Assembly (NCBI GenBank): GCA_002377605.1
Contig: DFQD01000096.1
Span: forward strand, 1-54,847
DNA from: Gammaproteobacteria bacterium UBA3498
Lineage (GTDB): Bacteria > Pseudomonadota > Gammaproteobacteria > Pseudomonadales > Pseudohongiellaceae
Reading direction: 5' to 3'
DNA length: 54,847 nucleotides
The notes below the pieces were generated by a model. The model saw only the letters and a list, made by a program, of their open reading frames with translations. It was not told the DNA's origin and did not search any database. The position numbers and the translations under genes are program-made. Shown in pieces: positions 36,441 to 45,177 of the stretch. Each line of letters starts with the position of its first letter. The first letter of the stretch is position 1.

Positions 36441-36648
36441 TTGTTTTACCCCCCATTGGTGAGCTTGAATAGTAGAATAAATGCCTAGAGAAGAAATATA
36501 CAGTAGATTTTCCGATACAACTCTCGAAAATACTGTGGTTTATCGCCCTGGAACAGTCTGAAATTCAGGGTTTTTCTCAGAACATTGGTATTTTCATTGA
36601 GCCTCTTTTGTTAAGCTCTAAAAGAATAAAAACTAAAGGAGTAGAACA

Positions 36649-37644
36649 GTGAAAAAGTTGATCTCCTGCCTGGCAGGCGGCTTTATTGCCCTGACAAGCC
36701 CCATTCTTGTTGCTCAATCCGATTACCAGGTTCCCAGAACGGAATACGATCAGCCCGACTTGCAGGGTGTTTGGAATTTTGCTTCCCATACACCAGTGCA
36801 ACGTAACGAAAGTCTGGGGGATCGCGAGTATTTCACTACTGAAGAAAATGAAGAGAATCGTGAGCGTTCGGTTACAACTTTTGAGGCAAGAGCTGAATCT
36901 CATTTTGACGGTGTAGGTGGTTACAACTCCTTCTGGTACGAGCGCGCAACAATTGGTTACGACTTACGTACTTCATTAATAACTTACCCAGAAAATGGTC
37001 GTATTCCTCCTGCTGTAGAGGGCGCATTTATGCAAGTCGGTGGAGTTAGTCAGGATTTCCCCAGCGAAAGACCAGTACGATTTGTCGTTGGCGGAATAGC
37101 TAAAGACGGTCCGGAAGATCGAGGACTATCAGAACGTTGTATAGTCGGTTTTAATTCTGGTCCTCCTTTTATGCCCAGTGCATACAACAATAATGTGCAG
37201 CTAATTCAACATCGGAACCATGTCGTTATTCTCACAGAAATGATTCACGACGCCCGTGTAGTACCTCTCGATCGCGATCACAGTCTCACTGACGACATTC
37301 GTCTCTGGTCGGGAGACTCAAGAGGATATTGGGACGATGACACCCTTGTAGTCGAAACCAAAAACTTTAATGGTCTAACCCAAAGTTTTCTTTCTTCGCC
37401 CTATGGAGATTCTTACAACAAGTCTCTGGTGGAAAGATTCACTCGGGTAAGTGCGGACACTATTGAATATGAATTCACTATCGATGATCCAAGCACCTTT
37501 AGCGACAAAATAATAGCCATGGTCCCTATGACCAAAGTGGACGGGCTGCTGTATGAGTACTCGTGCCATGAAGGCAACTACGGAATGGCGAATATGATTC
37601 GTGGTGAACGAAGACAAGAATTGGATGCATTAGGCATTGATTAG
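36649..37644 (+). CDS. Exported QGVW/CHEGNY-family protein (right member of a divergent pair)
   Basis: The 331-residue product starts at GTG (36649) behind AAGGAG. It has a signal peptide (about 1-22), YDQPDLQGVW (33-42), ITYPENGRIP, SERC with C164, EMIHDARVVPL, WSGDSRGYWDDDTLVVE (220-236), IDDPSTF and YSCHEGNYGM with C306. Past the signal peptide these are the only cysteines, 142 residues apart. It reads away from its closest paralog, with 208 bases between the two starts, so both promoters should lie in 36441-36648. The WEGDT motif common to the family reads WDDDT here. The GST gene lies downstream. Confidence 0.88.
   Translation: MKKLISCLAGGFIALTSPILVAQSDYQVPRTEYDQPDLQGVWNFASHTPVQRNESLGDREYFTTEENEENRERSVTTFEARAESHFDGVGGYNSFWYERATIGYDLRTSLITYPENGRIPPAVEGAFMQVGGVSQDFPSERPVRFVVGGIAKDGPEDRGLSERCIVGFNSGPPFMPSAYNNNVQLIQHRNHVVILTEMIHDARVVPLDRDHSLTDDIRLWSGDSRGYWDDDTLVVETKNFNGLTQSFLSSPYGDSYNKSLVERFTRVSADTIEYEFTIDDPSTFSDKIIAMVPMTKVDGLLYEYSCHEGNYGMANMIRGERRQELDALGID
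36721..36767 (+). repeat. 47-base perfect inverted repeat, right arm
   Basis: Partner of 36325-36371, identical over 47 bases, lying about 350 bases away in inverted orientation and in the same codon frame of the paralogous gene. Confidence 0.97.
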
Positions 37645-37820
37645 ATGGTCGATTCAGTCTCGACAGTTATTGTTCACATGGAGGCCAACCTCGATGGTTA
37701 CATCCAAAACAAAGACGGCAACATTTCCTGCTTAGTCACTCAAGTTAGTTTTGCAGCGACTCTATCCTTTCTTTACGATAGCCTTCCTACTTCTTATTGT
37801 TTGCTTGTGAGGATTCTAAA

Positions 37821-38432
37821 TTGAAATTCTATGATCTACCTGCTTCACCTAACACTAGACGGGTACGCATTTTTATGGCCGAAAAAGGTCTAGATATCCC
37901 CATGACTCCAGTCAACATGATGGAAAATGAAAATAAGACCGAAGAGTATCTAGCTAAGAATTCTCTCGGCCGGATGCCTGTCTTAGAGCTTGATGATGGA
38001 ACCTGTATTGCCGAATCCATGGCTATTTGTAAGTACTTGGAAGAATTGCACCCGGAACCACCTATGCTGGGCCGTGATGCACTAGATAAAGCCATGGTGG
38101 AAATGTGGCAACGTAGAATGGAATTTGAATTACTAAATCCAGTGATTGGAGTATTCAGACATACCGCAGACATGTTCAAAGGACGCATCGCTCAAGTTCC
38201 AAAAATGGCCGAAGTGGAAACTGCAAATGTAAAAGAAAAAATGGAGTGGTTAGAAAAAGAACTAGAAGGCAAGCAATACATAGCAAACAATGAATATACA
38301 ATTGCAGACATTACCGCGCAATGTGCATTCGTCATGGCAAAAGCAGCAATCGGTATTCGCATTCCTGAAGAGATGACTAATCTGACGCAATGGTGGAAGC
38401 GTGTTACCTCGCGACCAACGTCACGAGCTTGA
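37821..38432 (+). CDS. Glutathione S-transferase
   Basis: The 203-residue product has the two-domain GST layout. The N-terminal thioredoxin-like domain begins KFYDLPASPNTRRVRIFMAEKG, contains the cis-proline segment RMPVLELDDG and the glutathione-binding IAESMAICKYLEE. The helical C-terminal domain carries ANNEYTIADITAQCAF, the usual N-capping motif. No ATG is available before the domain. The best start is the TTG at 37821, preceded eight bases upstream by GAGGA, whereas the open frame begins at another TTG at 37797. Substrates are probably small electrophiles. An SDR gene follows after 18 bases. Confidence 0.92.
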   Translation: MKFYDLPASPNTRRVRIFMAEKGLDIPMTPVNMMENENKTEEYLAKNSLGRMPVLELDDGTCIAESMAICKYLEELHPEPPMLGRDALDKAMVEMWQRRMEFELLNPVIGVFRHTADMFKGRIAQVPKMAEVETANVKEKMEWLEKELEGKQYIANNEYTIADITAQCAFVMAKAAIGIRIPEEMTNLTQWWKRVTSRPTSRA

Positions 38433-38450
38433 GAATTCGGGGAGTAAACA

Positions 38451-39215
38451 ATGAAACCAGTATGTCTAGTTATAGGTGCAGGTGCTGGAATAGGTGGTAC
38501 CGTAGGAAAGCGCTTTGCCAAAGAAGGCTTTCACGCAGTCTTATGCAGACGCAGTAACGAAGAAGGTCTTAAAAAACTCGTAGCTGAGATACGGGATGAT
38601 GGTGGAGATGCAACTGGGTTTCTTCTAAATGCAGTTAAAGAAGACACGATTGAGGAACGAGTAAAACAAGTTGAAGCTGAGATTGGCCCTATTGAAGTGG
38701 TTATTTTTAACTTGGGCGCACAAGTTGGTAATCGTTCTCTTGAAGAAACCACTTATAAGATTTTTGAACTAGGCTGGCGCATGGCCACTCTTGCTTTGTT
38801 TAGAATCGCTTCTGTAGCTTGTCCATTAATGGAGACTCGAGGCAAGGGGACAATGTTAGTGACTTCTTCAACAGCTGCAGTACGAGGTAATGCCGGACAA
38901 CATTCCCATGCCGCAGCTATGGGTGGACGACGCATGTTGTGTCAATCGCTAAACGCGCAATATGCGTCCAAAGGAATTCACATTGCTCATATTGTTATCG
39001 ACGGTTCGGTGGACGCTCCAGATACTCTTGGCAAGATGTTAGGGCCTGAAAAATTTCAGCAGCTGCGTGAATCCAAAGGCATGGAACACGATGGTTTAAT
39101 GTTGCCGGAGAAAATTGCCGATACTTATTTCCACTTACACCAGCAGCATCGTTCTGTCTGGACTCATGAATTAGATCTTCGGTCTTTTTCTGATCTGGCC
39201 TGGTGGAATCATTAA
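38451..39215 (+). CDS. Short-chain dehydrogenase-like protein lacking the Tyr-Lys catalytic pair
   Basis: The 254-residue product has an SDR Rossmann fold. The cofactor motif is GAGAGIG (about 9-15), followed by R33/R34, which suggests NADP(H), and NLGA (about 87-90). The serine strand VTSS is at 127-130. The segment that should hold YxxxK reads HSHAAAMGG, so H143 and M147 occupy the tyrosine and lysine positions. The rest of the fold, including VIDGSVDAPDTL after the active-site helix, looks intact. GGGAG before the ATG supports the start. It lies 18 bases after the GST gene and is probably co-transcribed. It may be an altered dehydrogenase or a binding protein; see findings. Confidence 0.88.
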   Translation: MKPVCLVIGAGAGIGGTVGKRFAKEGFHAVLCRRSNEEGLKKLVAEIRDDGGDATGFLLNAVKEDTIEERVKQVEAEIGPIEVVIFNLGAQVGNRSLEETTYKIFELGWRMATLALFRIASVACPLMETRGKGTMLVTSSTAAVRGNAGQHSHAAAMGGRRMLCQSLNAQYASKGIHIAHIVIDGSVDAPDTLGKMLGPEKFQQLRESKGMEHDGLMLPEKIADTYFHLHQQHRSVWTHELDLRSFSDLAWWNH

Positions 39216-39232
39216 AACAAGCCCGAAACGAA

Positions 39233-39475
39233 TCACAGAATCTTGCTGTTATCATAGTCTTCACCCTGGCGACGGGACTTTTTCTCTATGTGGATTTCCG
39301 GCTCTTTAAGATGATCGAGATTGATGGCGCCCTGAGTGAGCCCTTCGGACACCGTGGTCCACAGCGGTATATTATTCTTCCTGGATTTTAACCAGGCAAC
39401 CAGCTTCACAGTCGCCCAGCCAAATATCAACTAGCCACCAAGAAATGAATATTGTAGTAGCAAACCTTCAGTCAT
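39233..39475 (-). pseudogene. Possible small membrane-anchored protein gene interrupted by an in-frame amber stop
   Basis: On the minus strand an ATG at 39475 preceded by GGAGA opens a 14-codon reading frame that meets TAG at 39431-39433. The same frame then continues for 65 more codons to TGA at 39233. Read through, the first part (YSFLGG-stop-LIFGWATVKLVAWL) would form one membrane span followed by a charged tail. Alternatives are a true 65-residue protein starting at the TTG at 39430, or chance. It is convergent with the SDR gene and divergent from the FMN-binding gene, a plausible place for a small gene. No homolog is recognised. Confidence 0.35.
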
Positions 39476-39551
39476 TATGGTTTCTCCATGCCCTATAATA
39501 TGGAGGTAGACTGCGCCAATTCAACTGCTTCTAAAGGTGCACCTGTCGAAC
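39476..39551. promoter_or_regulatory. Short divergent interval before the FMN-binding protein gene
   Basis: If the small minus-strand gene is real, this interval must contain both promoters. A CCCTATAATATGG stretch near 39490-39502 contains a consensus TATAAT for the plus strand, about 50 bases before the next gene. No clear -35 is seen. Confidence 0.35.
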
Positions 39552-40802
39552 ATGATGAATCTACCTCAACCTAATTTCGATAGAATGCAGACTATGCTTC
39601 AGCCGAAAATTACAAACTTGGTTTTTAACTCTACCCTTTTCATTCTCTCTGCGCTAATAAGCTTTCCAGTGTTAGCTCAAAACGAATCGCAGAATCTTGA
39701 CGACTCTTGGCTACAAGAAGTTATGCCATTGGCAAATTCCTTTTCTGAAAAACAAGGCGACCCCCCTGTCTATTTAGCATTTCAATCTGCTGATGAAAAC
39801 GAACTAATAGGTTACATATTCACAACTCCCGATATTCCACCGGAAGAAGATGGGTTTAGTGGTCCAATCGATGCATTGATTGGTATGAATTTAGACGGTG
39901 AAATTACTGGAGTTAAGGTACTTTTCTACCAGGAATCCTATAAACATATCCGTGGTGACTTTATCGTTGACTCAGGATTTCCAGAGCAATTTACTGGCAA
40001 AGCAATCGCCGATAAATTTCGTATGCGTGTAGACATAGATGGAATTTCGCGCGCAACGATTAGTAGCTGGGCATTAGCACGAGGAATTCGCAACGCAACC
40101 AGGCGAGTGGCTATGGCCTATCTGCCTGGATCTTCTTTTGTGATCGAAGCTAACGTAGAGATCGAAGTATTACAAACACTACAAGATCAGAATTGGGATG
40201 ATTATCTAGCCACCGGTTTTGTTAAAGAGTTCTCGGCTCCCATAGCCGGCGAGTCTGATCTTAATTTTGCTTTGGCTTACATGGGTCACTATCGTTTAGG
40301 GGAACTACTCGTCGGCGCTAATGATTACTCAAATTCTGATCGCACTGCTAGCGAGATGATCGAAGACGGTCATATGCTTTTACTTGGTCTGACAGGCAAT
40401 ACTCCTCGATTGCAACAACTACGATTGGGCACCATGCAGGACGGAATTCTATACCCTAATCGTGGAGATAGAGTTGTATTCGCCGGAACAGCTGATGAAG
40501 GAAAGATCGCTGATCGAGCCCAGTTCGCTATCGCTTTATTTATGCACCCAAACATAGACATAACACAGCCCTTTACTGTGGTTTACGACACAAGCGAAGT
40601 GCGTGGAGAATTTAATGACTATGTGGGGGTTGAATATCAGTTGCCAGAGGATGTATTGACTTTGATAATGGGTGCTTCTGTAACTGAAGAAAGTGCCGTG
40701 ACGCAAACTGTTTTTCTCGTCGTGATACTATTGCTGACCGTCACCTTATTTGTACTGAATCTGCCTCGAATTAGGGTACACCTAAATAATAGTAACCAGT
40801 AG
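39552..40802 (+). CDS. Exported NosR-like FMN-binding protein with C-terminal membrane anchor
   Basis: About 416 residues. After a signal segment ending PVLAQ come the blocks GYIFTTPDIPP, GFSGPIDALIGMNLDGEITGVKVL and the covalent-flavin-type motif DGISRATISSW. This is the FMN_bind domain as arranged at the N-terminus of NosR, where FMN is attached to the threonine of an S-[GR]-A-T sequence. A second domain of about 200 residues follows, and a single membrane span (about 390-410) ends the protein. NosR's polyferredoxin region and extra membrane helices are absent. The exact start is uncertain: GTG 39537, ATG 39552 or ATGs at 39585/39594. It is directly coupled to the SRPBCC gene. Likely a periplasmic electron-transfer part. 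Confidence 0.82.
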   Translation: MMNLPQPNFDRMQTMLQPKITNLVFNSTLFILSALISFPVLAQNESQNLDDSWLQEVMPLANSFSEKQGDPPVYLAFQSADENELIGYIFTTPDIPPEEDGFSGPIDALIGMNLDGEITGVKVLFYQESYKHIRGDFIVDSGFPEQFTGKAIADKFRMRVDIDGISRATISSWALARGIRNATRRVAMAYLPGSSFVIEANVEIEVLQTLQDQNWDDYLATGFVKEFSAPIAGESDLNFALAYMGHYRLGELLVGANDYSNSDRTASEMIEDGHMLLLGLTGNTPRLQQLRLGTMQDGILYPNRGDRVVFAGTADEGKIADRAQFAIALFMHPNIDITQPFTVVYDTSEVRGEFNDYVGVEYQLPEDVLTLIMGASVTEESAVTQTVFLVVILLLTVTLFVLNLPRIRVHLNNSNQ

Positions 40803-40803
40803 A

Positions 40804-41379
40804 TTGAAATCATTTAGTCACATTTTTACTTTAGCAGCATTGCTTTCTGTTTGCTTTAATTCTGCGGCAGCGGAACTAGAAGAAGAATTTATTCAGCAAG
40901 AATTGGCACGAACACAGCTCGACCCTGATCATGCAGTTACATTTGAAATTAATGCGCCATCTGAATTTGTATTTCAATTTCTCATCCGTCGCGTTGCTGA
41001 CTATGCAAGCGAAGCAGTTGCCGTGGAATTCGACCATAACAATTCGCTTACCCCGGATAGATTAGATGGGGGATCAGTTCGCATCACAACCATGGAAAAT
41101 GCAGGCCAGTTAGTTCAACGCATTCTTTTATTTGACCCTCCACTTAGTTATGCCTATTACACTGATATGAACGCATCTACAATAGAAGCTCCGTTAGATT
41201 ATTCGTTAGCAAGATACAATCTCACGGAATTAGATAACAACAGAACCAGAGTACAAATTTCTGTTGTTTATAAATCAAGCTCTCGGTTGTTGTCTTATTT
41301 TGTTAGAAGAGCATTTAATGCTGCTCTTGAAAGTGATTTCGAACTGGCCGTACATAAAATCGAAGAGGAATATCAATAA
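40804..41379 (+). CDS. Exported SRPBCC-superfamily-like protein
   Basis: The 191-residue product has a signal peptide (about 1-23, ending AAA). The mature sequence resembles START/SRPBCC ligand-binding domains: AVTFEINAPSEFVFQFL near the start, a central GGSVRITTMENAGQLVQRILLFDPPLSY and a long C-terminal helix (YFVRRAFNAALESDFELAVHKIEEEY). Such domains bind hydrophobic ligands; no enzyme residues are evident. The only available start is the TTG at 40804, one base after the stop of the FMN-binding gene, so translation is probably coupled. The two proteins probably work together in the envelope. Confidence 0.72.
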   Translation: MKSFSHIFTLAALLSVCFNSAAAELEEEFIQQELARTQLDPDHAVTFEINAPSEFVFQFLIRRVADYASEAVAVEFDHNNSLTPDRLDGGSVRITTMENAGQLVQRILLFDPPLSYAYYTDMNASTIEAPLDYSLARYNLTELDNNRTRVQISVVYKSSSRLLSYFVRRAFNAALESDFELAVHKIEEEYQ

Positions 41380-41503
41380 ATTGAACGTTTACTTATTACT
41401 GATTAAGAATGTTAAGCCGTAAATATCATTACCGACTCCTGTTACCGTATATATAACTTCCTGCGATTCAAGATCATAGCTCTATATTTACAATCGGAAT
41501 TAG

Positions 41504-41537
41504 AGGAATCCAACGAATTATATAAATTTGGATTCCT
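41504..41537 (+). terminator. Hairpin between the SRPBCC and DUF5916 genes
   Basis: Ten-base perfect arms (AGGAATCCAA at 41504-41513, TTGGATTCCT at 41528-41537) around a 14-base AT-rich loop. No long T-run follows, so it may be a terminator, an operator or a leader structure of the DUF5916 gene that begins 101 bases further on. Confidence 0.35.
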
Positions 41538-41638
41538 TTGAAAATGAAATAAATTGAAATATTACCTTGCACATAGACTGGCAGGCTCTACCATTCAGCA
41601 TCAATTCCATACGCAGCCGAATTAATTAGAAAGTAATC

Positions 41639-43909
41639 ATGAAAATATCGCAGTTCGTGTTAGCGATTAGCATAGCATTTGTTTCCCTGATTAGTTTTTC
41701 CGCGGAAGAAGGAATATATATTCCCCGAATTGATGGCGAGCCCACCTTGGGTGATTTTGAAGGCATGGAACCTCGCTCAGAGTTGGCCCGCTCTATGTCA
41801 AAAGTAGAAGGATTCATTCAGAGAGATCCTGACGACGGCGAGCCTGCCAGCCAAGATACCGAAGTCTATATTGGTTACGACAACATTAATCTCTATGCCA
41901 TCTGGCTTGCCTTTGATGATGAGCCAGAATTAATCCGCGCAAATTTATCTTCTCGAGAAAATATCGGTGGCGACGACCGCGTAGGTCTGACCATCGATAC
42001 ATTTAATGATCAACGCACCGCACTGTCTTTTCATGCAAGTCCATTGGGAATTCAATGGGACGCAAGATGGACAGAAGGGTCGTCTCTTCGCGCAGGTTTC
42101 GATATTACTTTCGATTCGGTTTGGTATAGCGATGGCCAGTTAACCGATAAGGGTTATATGGTAAGCATGGCTATTCCTCTGAGAAGTCTGCGCTTTCCTG
42201 ATTCGGATGAACAATTGTGGCGTGTTCAGTTTGGACGGAATATTCCTCGATCCAGCGAATTTTCCTTTTGGCCTAGATACACAATAGAAATAGAAGGACG
42301 ACTTAACCAGACAGCACTGCTTCAAGGAATAGAAAGCGTATCGCCAGGCAATAACTCACAGTTCATTCCATTTTTGTTTGCACGCGATGTTGAAGCCCTG
42401 GATACAAGGGCAATTGGCGGCCCAAAGCTTGATAGAGCTACTGAACAAGATGTCGGTCTCGACGCCAAATTTGTTTTTAATGATTCCTGGGTTTTAGATT
42501 TAACATTGAATCCTGACTTCAGTCAGGTTGAATCAGACGAGCCTCAAGTAACCGTTAACGAGCGTTTCGAAGTTCAGTTTCCCGAGCGGCGTCCTTTCTT
42601 TGTCGAGAACGCTGATTTCTTTGCCAGCGATTCAATTCTTTTGTTCACCCGTCGCATTGTAGACCCGGAAGGTGGCATTCGATTCACCGGTCGTGAAGGT
42701 GATTATGGATTAGGCGCTATTTTTATCAATGATGAGGCGCCAGGTTTAAATCGAGAAGCTGGCGATCCGCTAGATGGCGAAAAAGCAAACATTGGGATTA
42801 TTCGTGGCTTTCGCGATATCTCTGAACAATCCCGCGTTGGTTTTTTCCTGAGCGATAGGGTACTAGGCCACGGTTACAATCGAGTAGCGAGTCTAGATGC
42901 CCGTTTTAAACTTACTGATAACTGGATTACCCAAGCACAGCTAGTTGGAACAGATAGTGAACCAACTTTAGGCGGAGAATCAACAACTGGTTACCAACGC
43001 AATATACAATTTAATTACACTGGTCGAACGGTAAATAGTCATTCACACTTTGTAGAAACTACAGACCACTTTCGCACCGACCTTGGATTTCAGAATCGCT
43101 TTTTTAAGCCTGATACATCGGGTATACACAACAGTGTAGATTTGAATTTCTACCCTGAAGGATCAAGTTTAAATCGCTGGAGCACCGGCTTCTTTGACGT
43201 CTACTTAAATGACAATGACGGTACCCGGATTTATCACCAGTTCGGTCCAGACCTAAATTTCAATTGGAACACTACGGGTATCGGATTTTCATTTACTGAT
43301 TACGCAGAAATTCTACGACCAAAGGATTTCCCGGGAATCATTAGTAATACCCGATATGACTATGAAACCTATCAGGTAAACATATTCGATAACACCTTAC
43401 AGACTGCAACATTTCGCGCCAGCTATCGAGAAGGTCGAGCGCTGAATCTAGTACCACCTATTGGTACACTCCCTTATGTTGCTGATACCAGTCGTATCGA
43501 TCTATCTTTTTTGTGGCGACCACTGGATCAGCTATCGATAAATAACACTTATTTTCTAACTGAACTGGAGAATCGCGGCGGTAGCGCGAAAATTTTCACA
43601 AATGAAATTTTTCGCAGTAACTGGAATTATCAGTTCACCAAAGAATTATCTCTTCGATTTATCGCGCAATATGATGAGACGGAAGCTGGACCGGCAACCC
43701 GGCTACAAGATGATGAGAACCTAAACTTCGACGTCTTACTACGCTATGTGATTAACCCATGGTCCGCATTTTATATAGGCTACAACTCTAACCGTAGCAA
43801 TTTCGATATTGTCGAGTATGAAGGTGAACGAGAATTAATAGTTGCCAATGACTTGAGACAGGATGGCGATCAGTTCTTTGTGAAATTTTCCTATCTTTTT
43901 CAGCGCTAG
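41639..43909 (+). CDS. DUF5916-family outer-membrane protein with N-terminal CBM9-like domain
   Basis: The 756-residue product has a signal peptide (about 1-21). An N-terminal sandwich domain like carbohydrate-binding module 9 follows (IDGEPTLGDFEGM, TEVYIGYDNINLYAIW, DDRVGLTIDTFNDQRTALSF). A long DUF5916 region then contains LTLNPDFSQVESDEPQVTVN and ERRPFFVENADFF, the family's best-known motifs. The final 400 residues are rich in alternating aromatic strands and end YLFQR, consistent with an outer-membrane barrel. The role is unknown; in Bacteroidota and Proteobacteria such proteins are often near peptidases or carbohydrate genes. The gene is convergent with the sterol-desaturase-type gene, with overlapping stops. 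Confidence 0.9.
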   Translation: MKISQFVLAISIAFVSLISFSAEEGIYIPRIDGEPTLGDFEGMEPRSELARSMSKVEGFIQRDPDDGEPASQDTEVYIGYDNINLYAIWLAFDDEPELIRANLSSRENIGGDDRVGLTIDTFNDQRTALSFHASPLGIQWDARWTEGSSLRAGFDITFDSVWYSDGQLTDKGYMVSMAIPLRSLRFPDSDEQLWRVQFGRNIPRSSEFSFWPRYTIEIEGRLNQTALLQGIESVSPGNNSQFIPFLFARDVEALDTRAIGGPKLDRATEQDVGLDAKFVFNDSWVLDLTLNPDFSQVESDEPQVTVNERFEVQFPERRPFFVENADFFASDSILLFTRRIVDPEGGIRFTGREGDYGLGAIFINDEAPGLNREAGDPLDGEKANIGIIRGFRDISEQSRVGFFLSDRVLGHGYNRVASLDARFKLTDNWITQAQLVGTDSEPTLGGESTTGYQRNIQFNYTGRTVNSHSHFVETTDHFRTDLGFQNRFFKPDTSGIHNSVDLNFYPEGSSLNRWSTGFFDVYLNDNDGTRIYHQFGPDLNFNWNTTGIGFSFTDYAEILRPKDFPGIISNTRYDYETYQVNIFDNTLQTATFRASYREGRALNLVPPIGTLPYVADTSRIDLSFLWRPLDQLSINNTYFLTELENRGGSAKIFTNEIFRSNWNYQFTKELSLRFIAQYDETEAGPATRLQDDENLNFDVLLRYVINPWSAFYIGYNSNRSNFDIVEYEGERELIVANDLRQDGDQFFVKFSYLFQR

Positions 43910-44973
43910 CTGAATTCTTGAACAGAATCCTCTGGCGCTAATGCAGCACCGGCCTGGGGTGAGTGACCCTTTGCAAGCATCTTATACCAATCACGAAAAG
44001 GCCCTGTCGTGTTTTGCATGAAAGATCTGTACTCCCCTTGCGTATCAGGGCCGATTCCCCAAGGGGTGTACTCGTCTTTGTCTGGAATGTATAAGGTTCC
44101 AAACATTCGATCATAAATGCTAGTCACCGCTGCCAGATTCGTATCCCAATGCTTCTTCAGATAACTGTGATGGGTGTGATGCATAGCCGGGCTTTGAATC
44201 CATTTTTCCAGCCAGCGAGGATAACGTAATTGCACGTGATAATGTCGAAATGAACCGGTTAATCCCAGAATAAATGAAAAGAATCCTGCTCCCAAAATTG
44301 TTGCTTGGGTGATACCACCATCAAATAGATAAGCAAAAATTCCTGTTGCAACTGCAAAACTAAATGCAGAGCCCGCAGCCCAAATTGGCCCAGCAAGAAA
44401 ATGCTCTCGATAACGAGTTAAGGGCGTCAGTACTTCAGCAGAATGATGCACTTTGTGGATAGCCCATAACGCTGGAATCTTATGCATTGAATAGTGAATG
44501 ACATAGAACACAAAGTCATATAACAACAGACTTACCAGCGCAAAAAACAGCATCCAGGCGAAGCTTGATTCTATTGCTGGTGTCTCCCCGAATTGCCATT
44601 GTAAAACTGCGATTACATTCTGCTCAGTAACTGGCCCCACTGTTGCCATTAAAGCGACTACCCAGATCGGTCGAAGGATTCGTTCCAACACCCATAACCA
44701 AACATCGACTCGTGCAGAAACATGCGTGTAAACATCATTCGGGATTAAATATTCGACAATTCCGACTTGGCGAACTTCACCTTTGGCACTCTTGGATCCA
44801 TGACCGCGGTAATACATGAAAAGGCAAATAGCTAAAAACAGGGTGATCAATAATCTATCCCAGTGCAAATCATTGGGAATGTTGGTTGAGGCGATATTCC
44901 AGATGAAGGTTGATGCTTGCTGAACGATATCCGTGAACGGCCCGACTATCTCGCCAGAAGTGCTATTGGCCAT
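43906..44973 (-). CDS. Fatty-acid hydroxylase/sterol desaturase family membrane protein
   Basis: The 355-residue inner-membrane protein has about five to six spans and the diiron histidine boxes expected of the superfamily: HYSMH (about 165-169), HKVHH (about 179-183), an extra REH and HHTHH (about 265-269). Relatives hydroxylate or desaturate lipids, sterols or alkylglycerols using O2 and an electron donor. The ATG at 44973 has AGAGG eight bases upstream. Its stop overlaps that of the DUF5916 gene. A second, shorter member of the superfamily is found at 49545-50348. Confidence 0.92.
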   Translation of the reverse strand: MANSTSGEIVGPFTDIVQQASTFIWNIASTNIPNDLHWDRLLITLFLAICLFMYYRGHGSKSAKGEVRQVGIVEYLIPNDVYTHVSARVDVWLWVLERILRPIWVVALMATVGPVTEQNVIAVLQWQFGETPAIESSFAWMLFFALVSLLLYDFVFYVIHYSMHKIPALWAIHKVHHSAEVLTPLTRYREHFLAGPIWAAGSAFSFAVATGIFAYLFDGGITQATILGAGFFSFILGLTGSFRHYHVQLRYPRWLEKWIQSPAMHHTHHSYLKKHWDTNLAAVTSIYDRMFGTLYIPDKDEYTPWGIGPDTQGEYRSFMQNTTGPFRDWYKMLAKGHSPQAGAALAPEDSVQEFS

Positions 44974-45177
44974 GTATGAAACCTCTGGAACTCAAATTTA
45001 AGTATTATAATTTTGACTTGGATGAGATTATGCCTGAATTGATTGCCAATTAGTGAGCAAATTCATCAACGATCCAAGCGGCATCATTTTACGTTATAAA
45101 AATAAAGCTATGTGAAACAGGCTCTCCTACAAATCAGCTAAAATAATGTATAACAGTGAAGACTCGGAGGAATTATT

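Noticed and set aside
39229..39696. 20-base near-repeat (AAACGAATC-CAGAATCTTG) at 39229 and 39677
   Set aside because: One mismatch over 20 bases in two unrelated contexts; could be chance and has no flanking structure.
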